Shown: positions 16,284-24,983, numbered from the stretch's first letter. The stretch: 64,000 bases of DNA from Gaiellasilicea sp963749515 (GCA_963749515.1 CAVVMR010000013.1:5654-69653); one strand, 5' to 3'. Notes: a model not told the origin generated them from the sequence alone. Numbers and translations are program-made.

Positions 16284-16987
16284 GCGCCGTTCTCGAGCTG
16301 GAGAGCCTCGATGTCCTGTACGGCTCCGTCCCGGCCGTTCGCGGGCTCACCCTGGAGGTCGGCCGCAGCGAGCTCGTCGGCCTGATCGGGCCGAACGGGG
16401 CCGGCAAGTCGACGACGCTGCACGCGATCATGGGAGTCGTGGCGCCTGCAGCCGGCGATGTGCGTCTCGCCGGCAGGTCGGTGCGTGGCCGCTCCCCGGA
16501 GGCGATCGCCCGAGCCGGGATCGCGCTCGTCCCCGAGGGCAGGCGCATCTTCGGCGAGCTGTCGGTGGAGGAGAATCTGCGGCTCGGGCTCTCCGCTCGC
16601 CGCCAGCGCAACGGTTCCAACCCGCTCGACGCGGCCTACGAGCTCTTCCCGATGCTCGCCGACTTTCGCGAGCGGCAGGCAGGCGCCCTCTCCGGCGGCC
16701 AGCAGCAGCAGCTGGCGATCGGTCGCGCTCTCGTCGCGGCGCCCGATGTGCTGCTGCTCGACGAGCCCTCGCTCGGCCTCTCGCCGACGCTCGTCGACAC
16801 GGTCTTTGCCGCGCTGACGGAGATCCGCGACCGCGGCGTCTCGATCCTGCTCGTCGAGCAGCGCGCCCAGCGCACGGTCGCGCTCGCCGACAGGACGTAC
16901 GTGCTCGCGAACGGGGAGCTGCGCATGACGCTGACCGCGGCCGATGCAGACGACACCGAGAAGATGATCGCGGCGTATCTCGCATGA
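16280..16987 (+). CDS. ABC transporter ATP-binding protein, LivF type
   Basis: This 235-residue ATPase has Walker A GPNGAGKST, signature LSGGQQQQLAIGRAL and Walker B LLLDEPSLGLSP. The segment GIALVPEGRRIFGELSVEENL is diagnostic of LivF-type subunits. It forms the second nucleotide-binding half of the importer. ATG 16280 overlaps the LivG-type stop, and its own stop overlaps the permease start, so translation is coupled. Confidence 0.92.
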   Translation: MSAVLELESLDVLYGSVPAVRGLTLEVGRSELVGLIGPNGAGKSTTLHAIMGVVAPAAGDVRLAGRSVRGRSPEAIARAGIALVPEGRRIFGELSVEENLRLGLSARRQRNGSNPLDAAYELFPMLADFRERQAGALSGGQQQQLAIGRALVAAPDVLLLDEPSLGLSPTLVDTVFAALTEIRDRGVSILLVEQRAQRTVALADRTYVLANGELRMTLTAADADDTEKMIAAYLA

Positions 16988-17901
16988 CGGGCTGGCTCCT
17001 CGCCGCCGTCGATGCCCAGACGCTGGTCGACGCGGTCGGCCTCGGCGCGGTCTACGCGCTCATGGCGGTCGGAATCGGTCTCGTCTTCGGCGTGCTGCGG
17101 CTCGTCAACTTCGCCTACGGGCAGCTGATCATGGCCGGCGCGTACACCCTCGCGTTCACCTCCGACTGGCCCGCGGCCGGAAGCATTGCGGCGTGCTTCG
17201 CGGTCGTGATCGCGCTCTCGCTCGCGATGGAACGCGCTGTCTTCCGCCCGTTGCGGACGCAGTCCCCGGCGGTGATGCTCGTCACCACGTTCGCCGTCGC
17301 GTTCCTGCTCCAGAACATCGCCCTGATCCTCGACATCCGCGACGGCACGATCGGCGAGCCGGCCGTCTCGCTCGCGCAGCTCAATCAGGTGGTCACGATC
17401 GGCGGAGTCGATGTCCGCAAGGTGACGATCCTCGCGGTGGTCGTGGCGATCGTGGCGCTGGGACTGCTCGCGGTGCTGCTCGGCAAGACGACGGTCGGGC
17501 TCCAGATGCGGGCCGCCTCGTCCGATTTCCGCACCGCACGGCTGCTCGGCGTGCGTGCCGACACCGTGATCGGCGTCGCCGTCCTGCTGTCGGGCGTGCT
17601 GGCGGCGACCGTGGCAGTGATCCTCACCGTCCAGTCTCCGCTCGTCTCGCCGGACTTCGCGCTCAAGGAGACGATCGTCGTCCTCGTCGGCGTCGTCGTC
17701 GGAGGGATCGACCGCCTCTGGACCGCGACGCTCGGGGGCTTCGCGATCGGGTTCGCAACCGGCGTGATCAACGGTGCGCTGCCGACCGACAAGACCGTCT
17801 TCCTGCCGTCGGCCGTCTTCGCGCTGGTGATCCTCGTCCTTCTCCTGCGGCCCGCGGGTCTCTTCGCCAGGGGACGCGCAGCGGTGGTGGACCGGGTATG
17901 A
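16984..17901 (+). CDS. ABC transporter permease, LivH type
   Basis: This 305-residue integral membrane protein has about eight hydrophobic helices. GLGAVYALMAVGIGLVFGVLRLVNFAYGQLIM is the hallmark first segment of LivH permeases, and AASSDFRTARLLGVRADTVI is the cytoplasmic coupling loop. It forms half of the transmembrane channel with the LivM-type subunit. ATG 16984 overlaps the LivF stop by four bases. Confidence 0.92.
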   Translation: MTGWLLAAVDAQTLVDAVGLGAVYALMAVGIGLVFGVLRLVNFAYGQLIMAGAYTLAFTSDWPAAGSIAACFAVVIALSLAMERAVFRPLRTQSPAVMLVTTFAVAFLLQNIALILDIRDGTIGEPAVSLAQLNQVVTIGGVDVRKVTILAVVVAIVALGLLAVLLGKTTVGLQMRAASSDFRTARLLGVRADTVIGVAVLLSGVLAATVAVILTVQSPLVSPDFALKETIVVLVGVVVGGIDRLWTATLGGFAIGFATGVINGALPTDKTVFLPSAVFALVILVLLLRPAGLFARGRAAVVDRV

Positions 17902-18905
17902 AGCGCCTCGACACCTGGGTTGCGCTGGCGGCCCCGATGCTGCTCATTGTCGTCGTGGGAGTCGGGGCGTCGCTCGTCTCGCGCGCGAACGAGATCCACT
18001 TCCTGAACGCGCTCGCGGCGGTCGCGATCGTCGTCGCGATCTACGTCTTCGTCGGCAGCACGGGCGTCCTCTCGTTCGGGCAGATCAGCTTCGTCGCGCT
18101 CGGCGCCTTCGCGGCAGGTGTGATGACCGTTCCACTCGAGTCGAAGGTCGGTGTGCTGCCCGACCTCTACCCGCTGCTGCGCGACCACACGATCGGCAGT
18201 ACCGCGTCCCTGCTGCTCGCGGCCGCGGTCGGAGGTGTCTTCGCCTTCGTCGTCGGCCTGCCGCTGATGCGGCTCTCGGGTCTCGCAGCCGGGATCGCGA
18301 CCTTCGCCGTGCTGGAGATCACGCACAACCTTCTGCGCGAGTGGACGAAGATCGGCCCCGGAGCGACGACGCTTTCGCTCGTCCCGGAGACGACCGGCGC
18401 CTTCCAGGCCACGCTCGGCGCCCTGCTGGTCGTCCTGGCCGCCTTCGCGTACCAGCGGAGCCCGCTCGGCCGCAAGGCGCGCGCCACACGTGAGGATCCC
18501 GCAGCCGCGCAGGCGGTGGGGATCAGCGTCCACCGGCAGCGCCTGTGGGCCTTCACGCTCTCCGGCGCGCTTTGCGGCTTCGCCGGCGGCCTCCTCGTAC
18601 ACATGCTCGGCTCGATCACGACCGAGCAGGTCTATCTCGAGCTGACGTTTCTGACGCTGGCGATGCTCGTCGTCGGCGGCGTCACGAGCCTCTGGGGGGC
18701 CGTGGTCGGCGCGCTCGCGGTCAGCGGTCTCGACTCGCTTCTGGGCAACGCCGAGGACGGGATCAGCGTCGGGCTCACGGTCGACCTGCCGGAAGGATCC
18801 CGGCTCGTGATACTCGGGGGTCTGATGGCGCTGATGCTGATCCTGCGCCCGTCCGGGATCACCGGCGGTCGCGAGCTGCGGCTGCCGCGTCGGAGGACCG
18901 CATGA
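17898..18905 (+). CDS. ABC transporter permease, LivM type
   Basis: This 335-residue permease has STGVLSFGQISFVALGAFAAG, the conserved LivM segment, and TREDPAAAQAVGISVHRQRLWAFTLSGALCGFAGGL, the coupling loop. Several hydrophobic helices follow. ATG 17898 overlaps the LivH stop. It completes the five-component importer (binding protein, two ATPases, two permeases) encoded between 14318 and 18905. Confidence 0.92.
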   Translation: MKRLDTWVALAAPMLLIVVVGVGASLVSRANEIHFLNALAAVAIVVAIYVFVGSTGVLSFGQISFVALGAFAAGVMTVPLESKVGVLPDLYPLLRDHTIGSTASLLLAAAVGGVFAFVVGLPLMRLSGLAAGIATFAVLEITHNLLREWTKIGPGATTLSLVPETTGAFQATLGALLVVLAAFAYQRSPLGRKARATREDPAAAQAVGISVHRQRLWAFTLSGALCGFAGGLLVHMLGSITTEQVYLELTFLTLAMLVVGGVTSLWGAVVGALAVSGLDSLLGNAEDGISVGLTVDLPEGSRLVILGGLMALMLILRPSGITGGRELRLPRRRTA

Positions 18906-19828
18906 AAGTGTGCATCGTCGGCTGCGGGGCCGTGGGATCGCTGTTCGCGGCGAACCTCGCGTCGCTCGAGGACATCGAGGTCTGGGCGTACGACCTTGCC
19001 CAGGCGCACGTGGACGCGATCAACGAGCGCGGCCTGCGCCTGACGGGCGCCGGGGAGGTGCAGGCCACGGGCATCCGGGCCACGAGCGATGCCTCAGCGC
19101 TGCCACCGTGCGACTTCGGGATTGTCGCGACGAAGGCGATGCACACCGAGGCCGCGATCGCCGCCACCGCCCACGCCTTCGCCGACGGAGCGGTCGCCTC
19201 CGTCCAGAACGGGGTCGGCAACGAGGAGGCGCTCGCGCCGCACGCCGCGAGGGTGATCCGCGGGACGACGTTCCCCGCGGGAAAGATCCTCGAGCCCGGC
19301 GTCGTCCAGTGGGACGTGAAGGGCGACACGACGTTCGGCCCGTTCGAGCCGAGCCCGGCCACGACTGCGGAGATCGAACAGCTCGCAGCTGCCTGCACGC
19401 GCGGTGGCATGCCGGCAGTCGCCGTGGCGGACGCGCGTGGCGCGCAGTGGCGCAAGGTGATCTTCAACGCCTCGACGAATCCCGTCGGCGCGCTGACCGG
19501 GCTCACGCACGGACGCATCTGCGAGCGGCCCGAGCTCCGTCGCTTCGTCAGCGGGCTCGTGGACGAAGGGAAGGCCGTCGCCGCGGCGCAGGGGATCGAG
19601 CTCGATTCCGACCCCGAGGCGCTGATCGACCACGCGGCGAAGCCCGAGGTCGCCTACGACCACAAGGCGAGCATGCTGCAGGACATCGAGGCACGCCGGC
19701 CGACCGAGGTCGACTACCTGAACGGCGGCATCGTCCGCTTCGGGCGCGAGAACGGCGTCCCGACCCCACTCAACGAGGCCATCGTGGCCCTGATCAAAGG
19801 AATGGAGGCCTCTTGGACTCAGAGTTGA
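18902..19828 (+). CDS. Ketopantoate reductase family (PanE/ApbA-like) dehydrogenase, second copy
   Basis: This 308-residue paralogue of the gene at 13372 has Rossmann motif VCIVGCGAVGSLFAANL, SVQNGVGNEEAL, and QWRKVIFNASTNPVGALTG plus ARRPTEVDYLNGGIVR. The two copies bracket the importer. Retained catalytic residues suggest both are active, perhaps on different keto acids. ATG 18902 overlaps the permease stop by four bases. Confidence 0.87.
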   Translation: MKVCIVGCGAVGSLFAANLASLEDIEVWAYDLAQAHVDAINERGLRLTGAGEVQATGIRATSDASALPPCDFGIVATKAMHTEAAIAATAHAFADGAVASVQNGVGNEEALAPHAARVIRGTTFPAGKILEPGVVQWDVKGDTTFGPFEPSPATTAEIEQLAAACTRGGMPAVAVADARGAQWRKVIFNASTNPVGALTGLTHGRICERPELRRFVSGLVDEGKAVAAAQGIELDSDPEALIDHAAKPEVAYDHKASMLQDIEARRPTEVDYLNGGIVRFGRENGVPTPLNEAIVALIKGMEASWTQS

Positions 19829-20898
19829 CTCGCCGGTACGCCAATGTCCGCGCCGCAATGGCCGAGCACGACCTCGACGCGCTGATCGTCTGCGGGAGCG
19901 AGTACAGCGGTTTCGAGGGGTCGGTCACGTACCTCTCCGGCTTCCAGATCGTGCATCGGTACGCGTACGTCGTCGTGCCCGCCGACGGGGAGCCGCAGAT
20001 CGTGTTTCCGACCGAGGCCCGCTACGTGGGCGAGCACGGTACTGCGCAGCTCGAGCAGGTCTTCCACGACCGGCCGGGTGAGCACATCGCGGCGACGGCG
20101 CGCGACCGCGGCTGGGGCCGGATCGGCGTCTACGGGCTCGACTACATCATGACCGTGCGCGACTTCCGGGCGCTCGAGGGGCTGGATCTCGTGCCGTTCG
20201 ACGCCGAGTTCGACTTGGCGCGCGCCGTGAAGAGCGAGGCCGAGCTCGAATCGGTCCGCGACAGCGTGCGGATCAACGAGGACGGCTTCGAGGCCTTCCA
20301 CGCCGCCTACGAGCCGGGGAAGACGGCCGCGGAGGCTATGGCGGCAGCGGAGAAGCTCTTCATCGAGCGCGGCTGCGGACGCCTGACGATGAACATGGTG
20401 CTCACCGGCCCGGAGTTCGGGATCGCCCGCAAGGAGACGACGCTGGGTGAGTTCGTGCTCCCGTCGCTCGAGGTCGCCGGCCCGGGTATGCACTGGGTCG
20501 AGGTCTCACGCGCGATTGGCACGACGCCGCCGGATGTCGAGCCGATGGTCGAGGCCTACGAGGAGTACCACTCGGCAGCCCGTACGGCGATGCGTGACGG
20601 CGCCACCGCCCATGAGGTCCATCGGGCGGTCTCGAAGGGCTTCACGGACCGCGGCTACCACCTCGGCCACGTCACCGGCCACTCGATCGGGATGACGATG
20701 ATCGAGCACCCAAGGGTGGGAGAGGGGCTCGAGACCGTTCTCCGTTCCGGGATGGTGCTCTCGATGCACCCGCACGCGATCGCGTCGGATGGGAAGGCGT
20801 GTCTCTACATGCAGGACACGTGGCTCGTCGGACCCGACGGCGGCGAGTCGCTCTCGCGGCTGCCGATGCAGGTGTATCCCGCCAGTGCCGGAGGCTAG
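19813..20898 (+). CDS. M24-family protein lacking most metal ligands (creatinase-like), second copy
   Basis: This protein of about 361 residues has a creatinase N-terminal domain (RRYANVRAAMAEHDLDALIVCG) and a pita-bread C-terminal domain. The catalytic His region GHVTGHSIGM is kept. The usual metal ligands read otherwise: LEVAGPGMHWVEVSRA for the Asp pair, LSMHPHA for the first Glu and LYMQDTW for the second. A metal-free hydrolase such as creatinase or ectoine hydrolase is the closest precedent. TTG 19813 follows GGAGG by four bases; TTG 19825, overlapping the previous stop, is an alternative. It closes the + strand operon. Confidence 0.8.
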   Translation: MDSELTRRYANVRAAMAEHDLDALIVCGSEYSGFEGSVTYLSGFQIVHRYAYVVVPADGEPQIVFPTEARYVGEHGTAQLEQVFHDRPGEHIAATARDRGWGRIGVYGLDYIMTVRDFRALEGLDLVPFDAEFDLARAVKSEAELESVRDSVRINEDGFEAFHAAYEPGKTAAEAMAAAEKLFIERGCGRLTMNMVLTGPEFGIARKETTLGEFVLPSLEVAGPGMHWVEVSRAIGTTPPDVEPMVEAYEEYHSAARTAMRDGATAHEVHRAVSKGFTDRGYHLGHVTGHSIGMTMIEHPRVGEGLETVLRSGMVLSMHPHAIASDGKACLYMQDTWLVGPDGGESLSRLPMQVYPASAGG

Positions 20899-21056
20899 GG
20901 CCGGTCGCAGCTGCAGATCGCCTGGCCGAGCTCCTGCCGCTCGAAGAGCAGGCCGCAGCGGGCACAATCGGGCGGAATCACGCGCGCTCGCATCAACAGC
21001 GTCTTCAGCAGAACGAGCCAGAGAACCGCGTACCCGATCATGAGCTCCATGGTCAT
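20895..21056 (-). CDS. Small membrane protein with zinc-ribbon-like tail
   Basis: This 53-residue protein has one N-terminal hydrophobic helix (IGYAVLWLVLLKTLLMRA) followed by a Cys-rich end, PDCARCGLLFERQELGQAICSC, which could bind a metal through CxxC...CxC. Starts at 21056 or 21050 are both possible, and no clear ribosome-binding site is seen. It is convergent with the M24 gene (stops overlap by two bases) and divergent from adenine deaminase. The function is unknown. Confidence 0.6.
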   Translation of the reverse strand: MTMELMIGYAVLWLVLLKTLLMRARVIPPDCARCGLLFERQELGQAICSCDRP

Positions 21057-21088
21057 ACTTGGCATATCGACGCGGGTCGCGAAAACTG

Positions 21089-22822
21089 ATGCCCAGGACG
21101 GGTGATCTCGCCCGCCGCCTGGCAGTGGCACGAGGGGACGAGCCGGCCGATCTCGTCGTCCGCGGCGGTCGGGTGCTCTCCGTCTTCACACGGGAGTGGC
21201 TCGACGTGGACGTCGCGATCTGCGACGGCGTGATCGCCGGGCTCGGCACGTACGACGGTACGGAGACACTCGACGCCGGCGGCGCGTACGTCGTGCCCGG
21301 TTTCATCGACGCGCACCTGCACCTCGAGACGTCGAAGCTGCTTCCCTCCGAGTTCGCGCGCCTCGTGCTTCCACTCGGGACGACGGCGGTTGTCGCCGAT
21401 CCGCACGAGATCGCCAACGTGCTCGGTACCGACGGCGTCCACTGGCTCGTCGACGTCTGCGAGGACCTGCCGCTGGACATCTTCTTCACCGCATCCTCAT
21501 GCGTACCGGCGTCCGGCTTCGAGTCGCCGCGCCGACCGTTCACGCCGGGAGACCTCGAAAGCCTGTTGCGCCGCAAGCGGGTGATCGGCCTGGCCGAGAT
21601 GATGAACTTTCCGGGCGTGATCTCCGGCGCACCGAGTGAGCTCGCCAAGCTCGCGGTCGAAGGCGCCGACCGCGTCGACGGGCATGCGCCGGGTGTGCTC
21701 GGACACGCTCTCCAGGCCTACGCCTCGGCCGGGATCGGCTCCGACCACGAGGCGTTCACCGCCGAGGAAGGCCGGGAGCGGCTGCGGGCCGGGATGTGGC
21801 TCCTGATCAGAGAAGCCTCAGCCGCTCGGAACCTTCGCGCACTCGTGCCTCTCGTCGCCGAGTTCGGCCCGTCGCGGATGGCGTTCTGCACCGACGACCG
21901 CGAGCCGGAGCACATCGCCGAGGACGGTCACATCAACGCGATGGTGCGGGATGCGGTCGCATACGGCGTCGCAGCGGAGGACGCGCTGGTCATGGCTTCG
22001 CATCACCCGGCTCTCTGGCACGGGCTCGACGATCTCGGGGCGATCGCGCCCGCCTATCAGGCCGATCTGCTGCTCCTGCCCGACCTGGAGCGCTTCGTAC
22101 CCGAAATCGTGCTCAAGCGCGGCCAGGCAATCCAGGCGATCGCGCCGACGGAGGTGCCGGAGTGGGTGACGCAGAGCGTGCGGATCCAGCCGGTCGCCGC
22201 CGAGGACTTTCAGGTGGCGTGGGAGGGAGGCTGGGCCCGCGTGATCGGCCTCATCCCCGGCCAGATCGTCACGGAGGCGCTCGTCGAGGAGTTGCGGGCC
22301 GAGGATGGGCTTGCGGTTGCGGATCCTTCGAACGACCTCGCCAAGATCGCGGTGATCGAGCGCCACCTCGGCACGGGCCGGATCGGGCTCGGATTCGTCC
22401 GTGGGTTCGGGCTTCGGCGTGGGGCATTCGCCTCGACCTTCTCGCACGACGCCCACAACCTGGTCGTGGTCGGCGTGGCCGACGACGACATGACGCACGC
22501 CGTTGCCCGGCTCGTGGAGCTCGGTGGAGGCCTCGTCGTCGTGGACGACGGCTCGGTGACGGCGGAGCTGCCGCTTCCGGTTGCCGGGCTCGTCTCCGAC
22601 CTTCCGCTCGAGCGTGTGATCGAGGCCAGTGAGGCCACGGTCGCCGCCGTGCACGCGCTCGGCTCGGAGGTCGCCTCACCATTCCAGTCGCTCGCGTTTC
22701 TCGCGCTCTCGGTGATCCCGAGCCTCAAGATCACCGACCACGGTCTCGTCGACGTCGACCGCTTCGAGCTCGTCCCGCTCTCCGCCGCCGAGACCGGCGC
22801 GGTCTCGACTAGCGGACGGTGA
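21089..22822 (+). CDS. ade: Adenine deaminase
   Basis: This 577-residue amidohydrolase-superfamily enzyme converts adenine to hypoxanthine and ammonia in purine salvage. Visible are the metal site GFIDAHLHLETSKLLPSEFA, VADPHEIANVLG, the GHAPGVLGHALQAY segment, FCTDDREPEHI and the C-terminal adenine-deaminase domain (HDAHNLVVVGVADDDM). ATG 21089 is used; the protein starts at the normal place relative to ARGDEPADLVVRGGRV. It is only 32 bases from the divergent small gene. It could also deaminate a related heterocycle, given the operon upstream. Confidence 0.9.
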   Translation: MPRTGDLARRLAVARGDEPADLVVRGGRVLSVFTREWLDVDVAICDGVIAGLGTYDGTETLDAGGAYVVPGFIDAHLHLETSKLLPSEFARLVLPLGTTAVVADPHEIANVLGTDGVHWLVDVCEDLPLDIFFTASSCVPASGFESPRRPFTPGDLESLLRRKRVIGLAEMMNFPGVISGAPSELAKLAVEGADRVDGHAPGVLGHALQAYASAGIGSDHEAFTAEEGRERLRAGMWLLIREASAARNLRALVPLVAEFGPSRMAFCTDDREPEHIAEDGHINAMVRDAVAYGVAAEDALVMASHHPALWHGLDDLGAIAPAYQADLLLLPDLERFVPEIVLKRGQAIQAIAPTEVPEWVTQSVRIQPVAAEDFQVAWEGGWARVIGLIPGQIVTEALVEELRAEDGLAVADPSNDLAKIAVIERHLGTGRIGLGFVRGFGLRRGAFASTFSHDAHNLVVVGVADDDMTHAVARLVELGGGLVVVDDGSVTAELPLPVAGLVSDLPLERVIEASEATVAAVHALGSEVASPFQSLAFLALSVIPSLKITDHGLVDVDRFELVPLSAAETGAVSTSGR

Positions 22823-24068
22823 TCTGCTGCACCATCTTCGCCGGGTGCAGTGAGCAGAAGAGACGGTAGGTGCCCGTCTTCGTGAAGCGGTGTGTGAAGA
22901 CCCCACGCTGCGTCCACGGCGCCGAGAAGCCCTCAGGTCCGCCGATGACGGTCACGTCGTGCTGGAACGCGCCCAGGAACCGCCACGTGAAGGTGGTGCC
23001 GCGCTCGAGCACCACCCTCTCCGAGCCGTAGCGAAAGTCGCCGACGAACGTCGACTTCGCCATCGTGACCGGCCCTCGCGGCTCGCGCGGCAGAGGCATC
23101 GAGAAGGGTGGCGGCGCCGAGGGCCTGCCTAGATCGATCTCGAGCGCTGGTGTCGGATGGCAGTCCTCGACCGCTCCGGGAGCGAGGAAGAGCAGCATGA
23201 TCCCCATCGCCCGCGTGTGCGGCGCCTGGTTGTCGTAGACGGCGGCGAGCCGGAGCGTCTGGCCCCTCGCGACCGGGATCCCGGCCGTCGAGCGGAAGGA
23301 GGACATCTTCGTGGGGCCTGGTTCGTGCAGCAGCGGCTTGGGTTTCGGCCCGCCCCAGGTCGGGCGGGACTCGAACGGCTTCGAACTGCACGACGCGTTG
23401 CGTAACTCGAGCCGCAGGCCACCGCCGTGCAGATGGCCGCCGCCCGCGACGAGCCGGCCGCTCTCCGGCATCGTGAAGTCCGCGGTCTTCGTGAAGGTCG
23501 AGAAGCGCTTGCCGCCGCCGGGGACGTCGAAGACCGGATCCGGGCCGCTGCAGTTGCGGATGTCGAGCCAGATCGGCTTCACCGGCGTCAGGGCCTCCCC
23601 GGTGATGTACCGAACCGTGTACCGGATGTAGCCGTTCAGGCGCTGCGGCTTGTGGTTCATCAGCATGTACAGAAGTCCCCAACGGTCGGTCGCCCTGTTC
23701 GCGTAGCCGAAGCCGCGGGGGAGGGAGAGCGCGAGCCGTTCCTCACCCTCGGCGAAGAAGCGCTGGGCGGCCCGACCGCCGCAGGTGTAGTCCGGGACGC
23801 CGAGCTTCACGAAGACGATGTGATGCAGCATCACCCTGTCTCGGCCCTGAACCTTGCCCTTCGCGTCGACGACCTCGGCCTCCATGCCCACGACGTAGCC
23901 GTCGACGCTCGGCGACTCGGCCAGCAGCGGCTGCTGGGCAACCCCGTAGGCCGGGACGGAGATCGGCGCGGTGGTGAACGTCAGCGTGCGCTCCTCGGCG
24001 TGCGCGAGTGCGGGCACAGCCAGCGTGACGGCGACCGAGGCGAGCAGCAGACGCGCAATTCGGCCCAC
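22809..24068 (-). CDS. Secreted copper type II monooxygenase-like protein with C-terminal cupredoxin domain
   Basis: This 419-residue exported protein has a signal peptide ending near ALAHA (residue 24). The core has the histidine pattern of peptidylglycine/dopamine monooxygenases: HH at 82-83, H139, HxH at 212/214 (GGHLHGG) and Met 288 or 291 (HTRAMGIMLLF), with spacings close to the animal enzymes. The last 75 residues form a blue-copper domain with H370 (FQHDV), C405, H408 and M412 (CSLHPAKM). A short intramolecular electron path between the centres is plausible. GTG 24068 lies six bases after TACAGT, so it is probably leaderless. Confidence 0.7.
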   Translation of the reverse strand: MGRIARLLLASVAVTLAVPALAHAEERTLTFTTAPISVPAYGVAQQPLLAESPSVDGYVVGMEAEVVDAKGKVQGRDRVMLHHIVFVKLGVPDYTCGGRAAQRFFAEGEERLALSLPRGFGYANRATDRWGLLYMLMNHKPQRLNGYIRYTVRYITGEALTPVKPIWLDIRNCSGPDPVFDVPGGGKRFSTFTKTADFTMPESGRLVAGGGHLHGGGLRLELRNASCSSKPFESRPTWGGPKPKPLLHEPGPTKMSSFRSTAGIPVARGQTLRLAAVYDNQAPHTRAMGIMLLFLAPGAVEDCHPTPALEIDLGRPSAPPPFSMPLPREPRGPVTMAKSTFVGDFRYGSERVVLERGTTFTWRFLGAFQHDVTVIGGPEGFSAPWTQRGVFTHRFTKTGTYRLFCSLHPAKMVQQITVR

Positions 24069-24074
24069 GCGGCC

Positions 24075-24104
24075 ACTGTAGCCCAGCTTTCCCGAGGGTA
24101 CACT
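24075..24104. promoter_or_regulatory. Divergent leaderless promoters
   Basis: On the minus strand TACAGT (24080-24075) is followed by six bases and the GTG of the copper protein gene. On the plus strand TACACT (24099-24104) is followed by seven bases and the GTG at 24112. Neither has a good -35. The arrangement implies both messages begin at or next to their start codons. Confidence 0.55.
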
Positions 24105-24111
24105 TGGAGTT

Positions 24112-24354
24112 GTGAGCTGGCCCTGGATCGTGCTGCTCGCCCTTGGCGTCATCATCGTGATCGGCGCCGAGTGGCAGCGCATGGGCCGCGTCACGGCGAA
24201 GCTCGCCGGCGGTGAGGCGCGCAGGGCGCGCGATCGCAAGAAGCGGAAGGCGAGCCTGAAGCTCATCCGCTCCGAAGAGGAGGAGTTCGCCGAGAGCGTG
24301 CAGCGCGACCTCGCCGATCTCCCGACGATCGAGGAGAAAGACCGGCGCAGCTGA
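24112..24354 (+). CDS. Small single-pass membrane protein, unknown function
   Basis: This 80-residue protein has an N-terminal hydrophobic segment (WPWIVLLALGVIIVIGAEW) followed by a strongly charged cytoplasmic tail rich in Lys, Arg and Glu (ARDRKKRKASLKLIRSEEEE). The tail looks helical. It has no recognised domain. GTG 24112 sits seven bases after a TACACT -10 box. It converges with the CHRD gene three bases beyond its stop. Confidence 0.65.
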   Translation: MSWPWIVLLALGVIIVIGAEWQRMGRVTAKLAGGEARRARDRKKRKASLKLIRSEEEEFAESVQRDLADLPTIEEKDRRS

Positions 24355-24357
24355 CCC

Positions 24358-24921
24358 CTACGGGTAGGGGTACGGATCGTCTGTCGTCGTCCCAGTCGTC
24401 GTCTGCTGTGTCGTCGTCGGCGTCGGCGGCAACACAGGCGGCTTCTTGGTCTTGGTGATCTGGCCGCGGATCTCGCCGGCGGCGTTTCGCGCCGTGTGGA
24501 CGTTCACGTACGTGGTCCCGGCGAGGAGCGCGTTGAGCGTCTTCGCATCCACAGTCGCGGAGCCGCGGGCGCCCGTACGACACGGGCCGCACAGCGCAAC
24601 TCGCACAGCTCCGGCCCGGCCGCGCGCGCCGACGTGGATGTGGGAAGCGGTCGCCTTGCCCGTCAGGCTCACGAAGGTCAGCCGCCAGGAGAGCTTTCCA
24701 CCGGCGCCGCTTCGCACGACTGTCGCAGTGAACGTTCCCTTCGCGGCGGCTCGAACGCCCTTCGGCTTCGGAATCTCCTGCGCAGCCGCCAGCTGGGCGG
24801 TCAGGCCAGTCGTCGTCGCGCGCGCTGCATCCTGCCCGGCTCCGCTCAGACCCGTCCAGATGCCCGCCACGAACACCACCGGCAGCAGTGCTGCGCTTGC
24901 AACGACCACTCGCTTGTTCAC
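24358..24921 (-). CDS. Exported CHRD-domain protein
   Basis: This 187-residue protein has a signal peptide (NKRVVVASAALLPVVFVAGIW). A single CHRD domain shows LTAQLAAAQEIPKP, ASHIHVGARGRAGAV, LCGPC and YVNVHTARNAAGEIRGQI. A Pro/Thr-rich low-complexity tail ends DDPYPYP. CHRD domains occur in secreted bacterial proteins of unclear role. GTG 24921 follows GGGAGG. It lies 62 bases after the subtilase gene and is probably cotranscribed with it. Confidence 0.82.
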   Translation of the reverse strand: MNKRVVVASAALLPVVFVAGIWTGLSGAGQDAARATTTGLTAQLAAAQEIPKPKGVRAAAKGTFTATVVRSGAGGKLSWRLTFVSLTGKATASHIHVGARGRAGAVRVALCGPCRTGARGSATVDAKTLNALLAGTTYVNVHTARNAAGEIRGQITKTKKPPVLPPTPTTTQQTTTGTTTDDPYPYP

Positions 24922-24983
24922 TCCCGTGCCTCCCTGTCTCGACTCATGGAGCACTTCGGCGCCGCGGCCGCTGCGGTTTGGAC

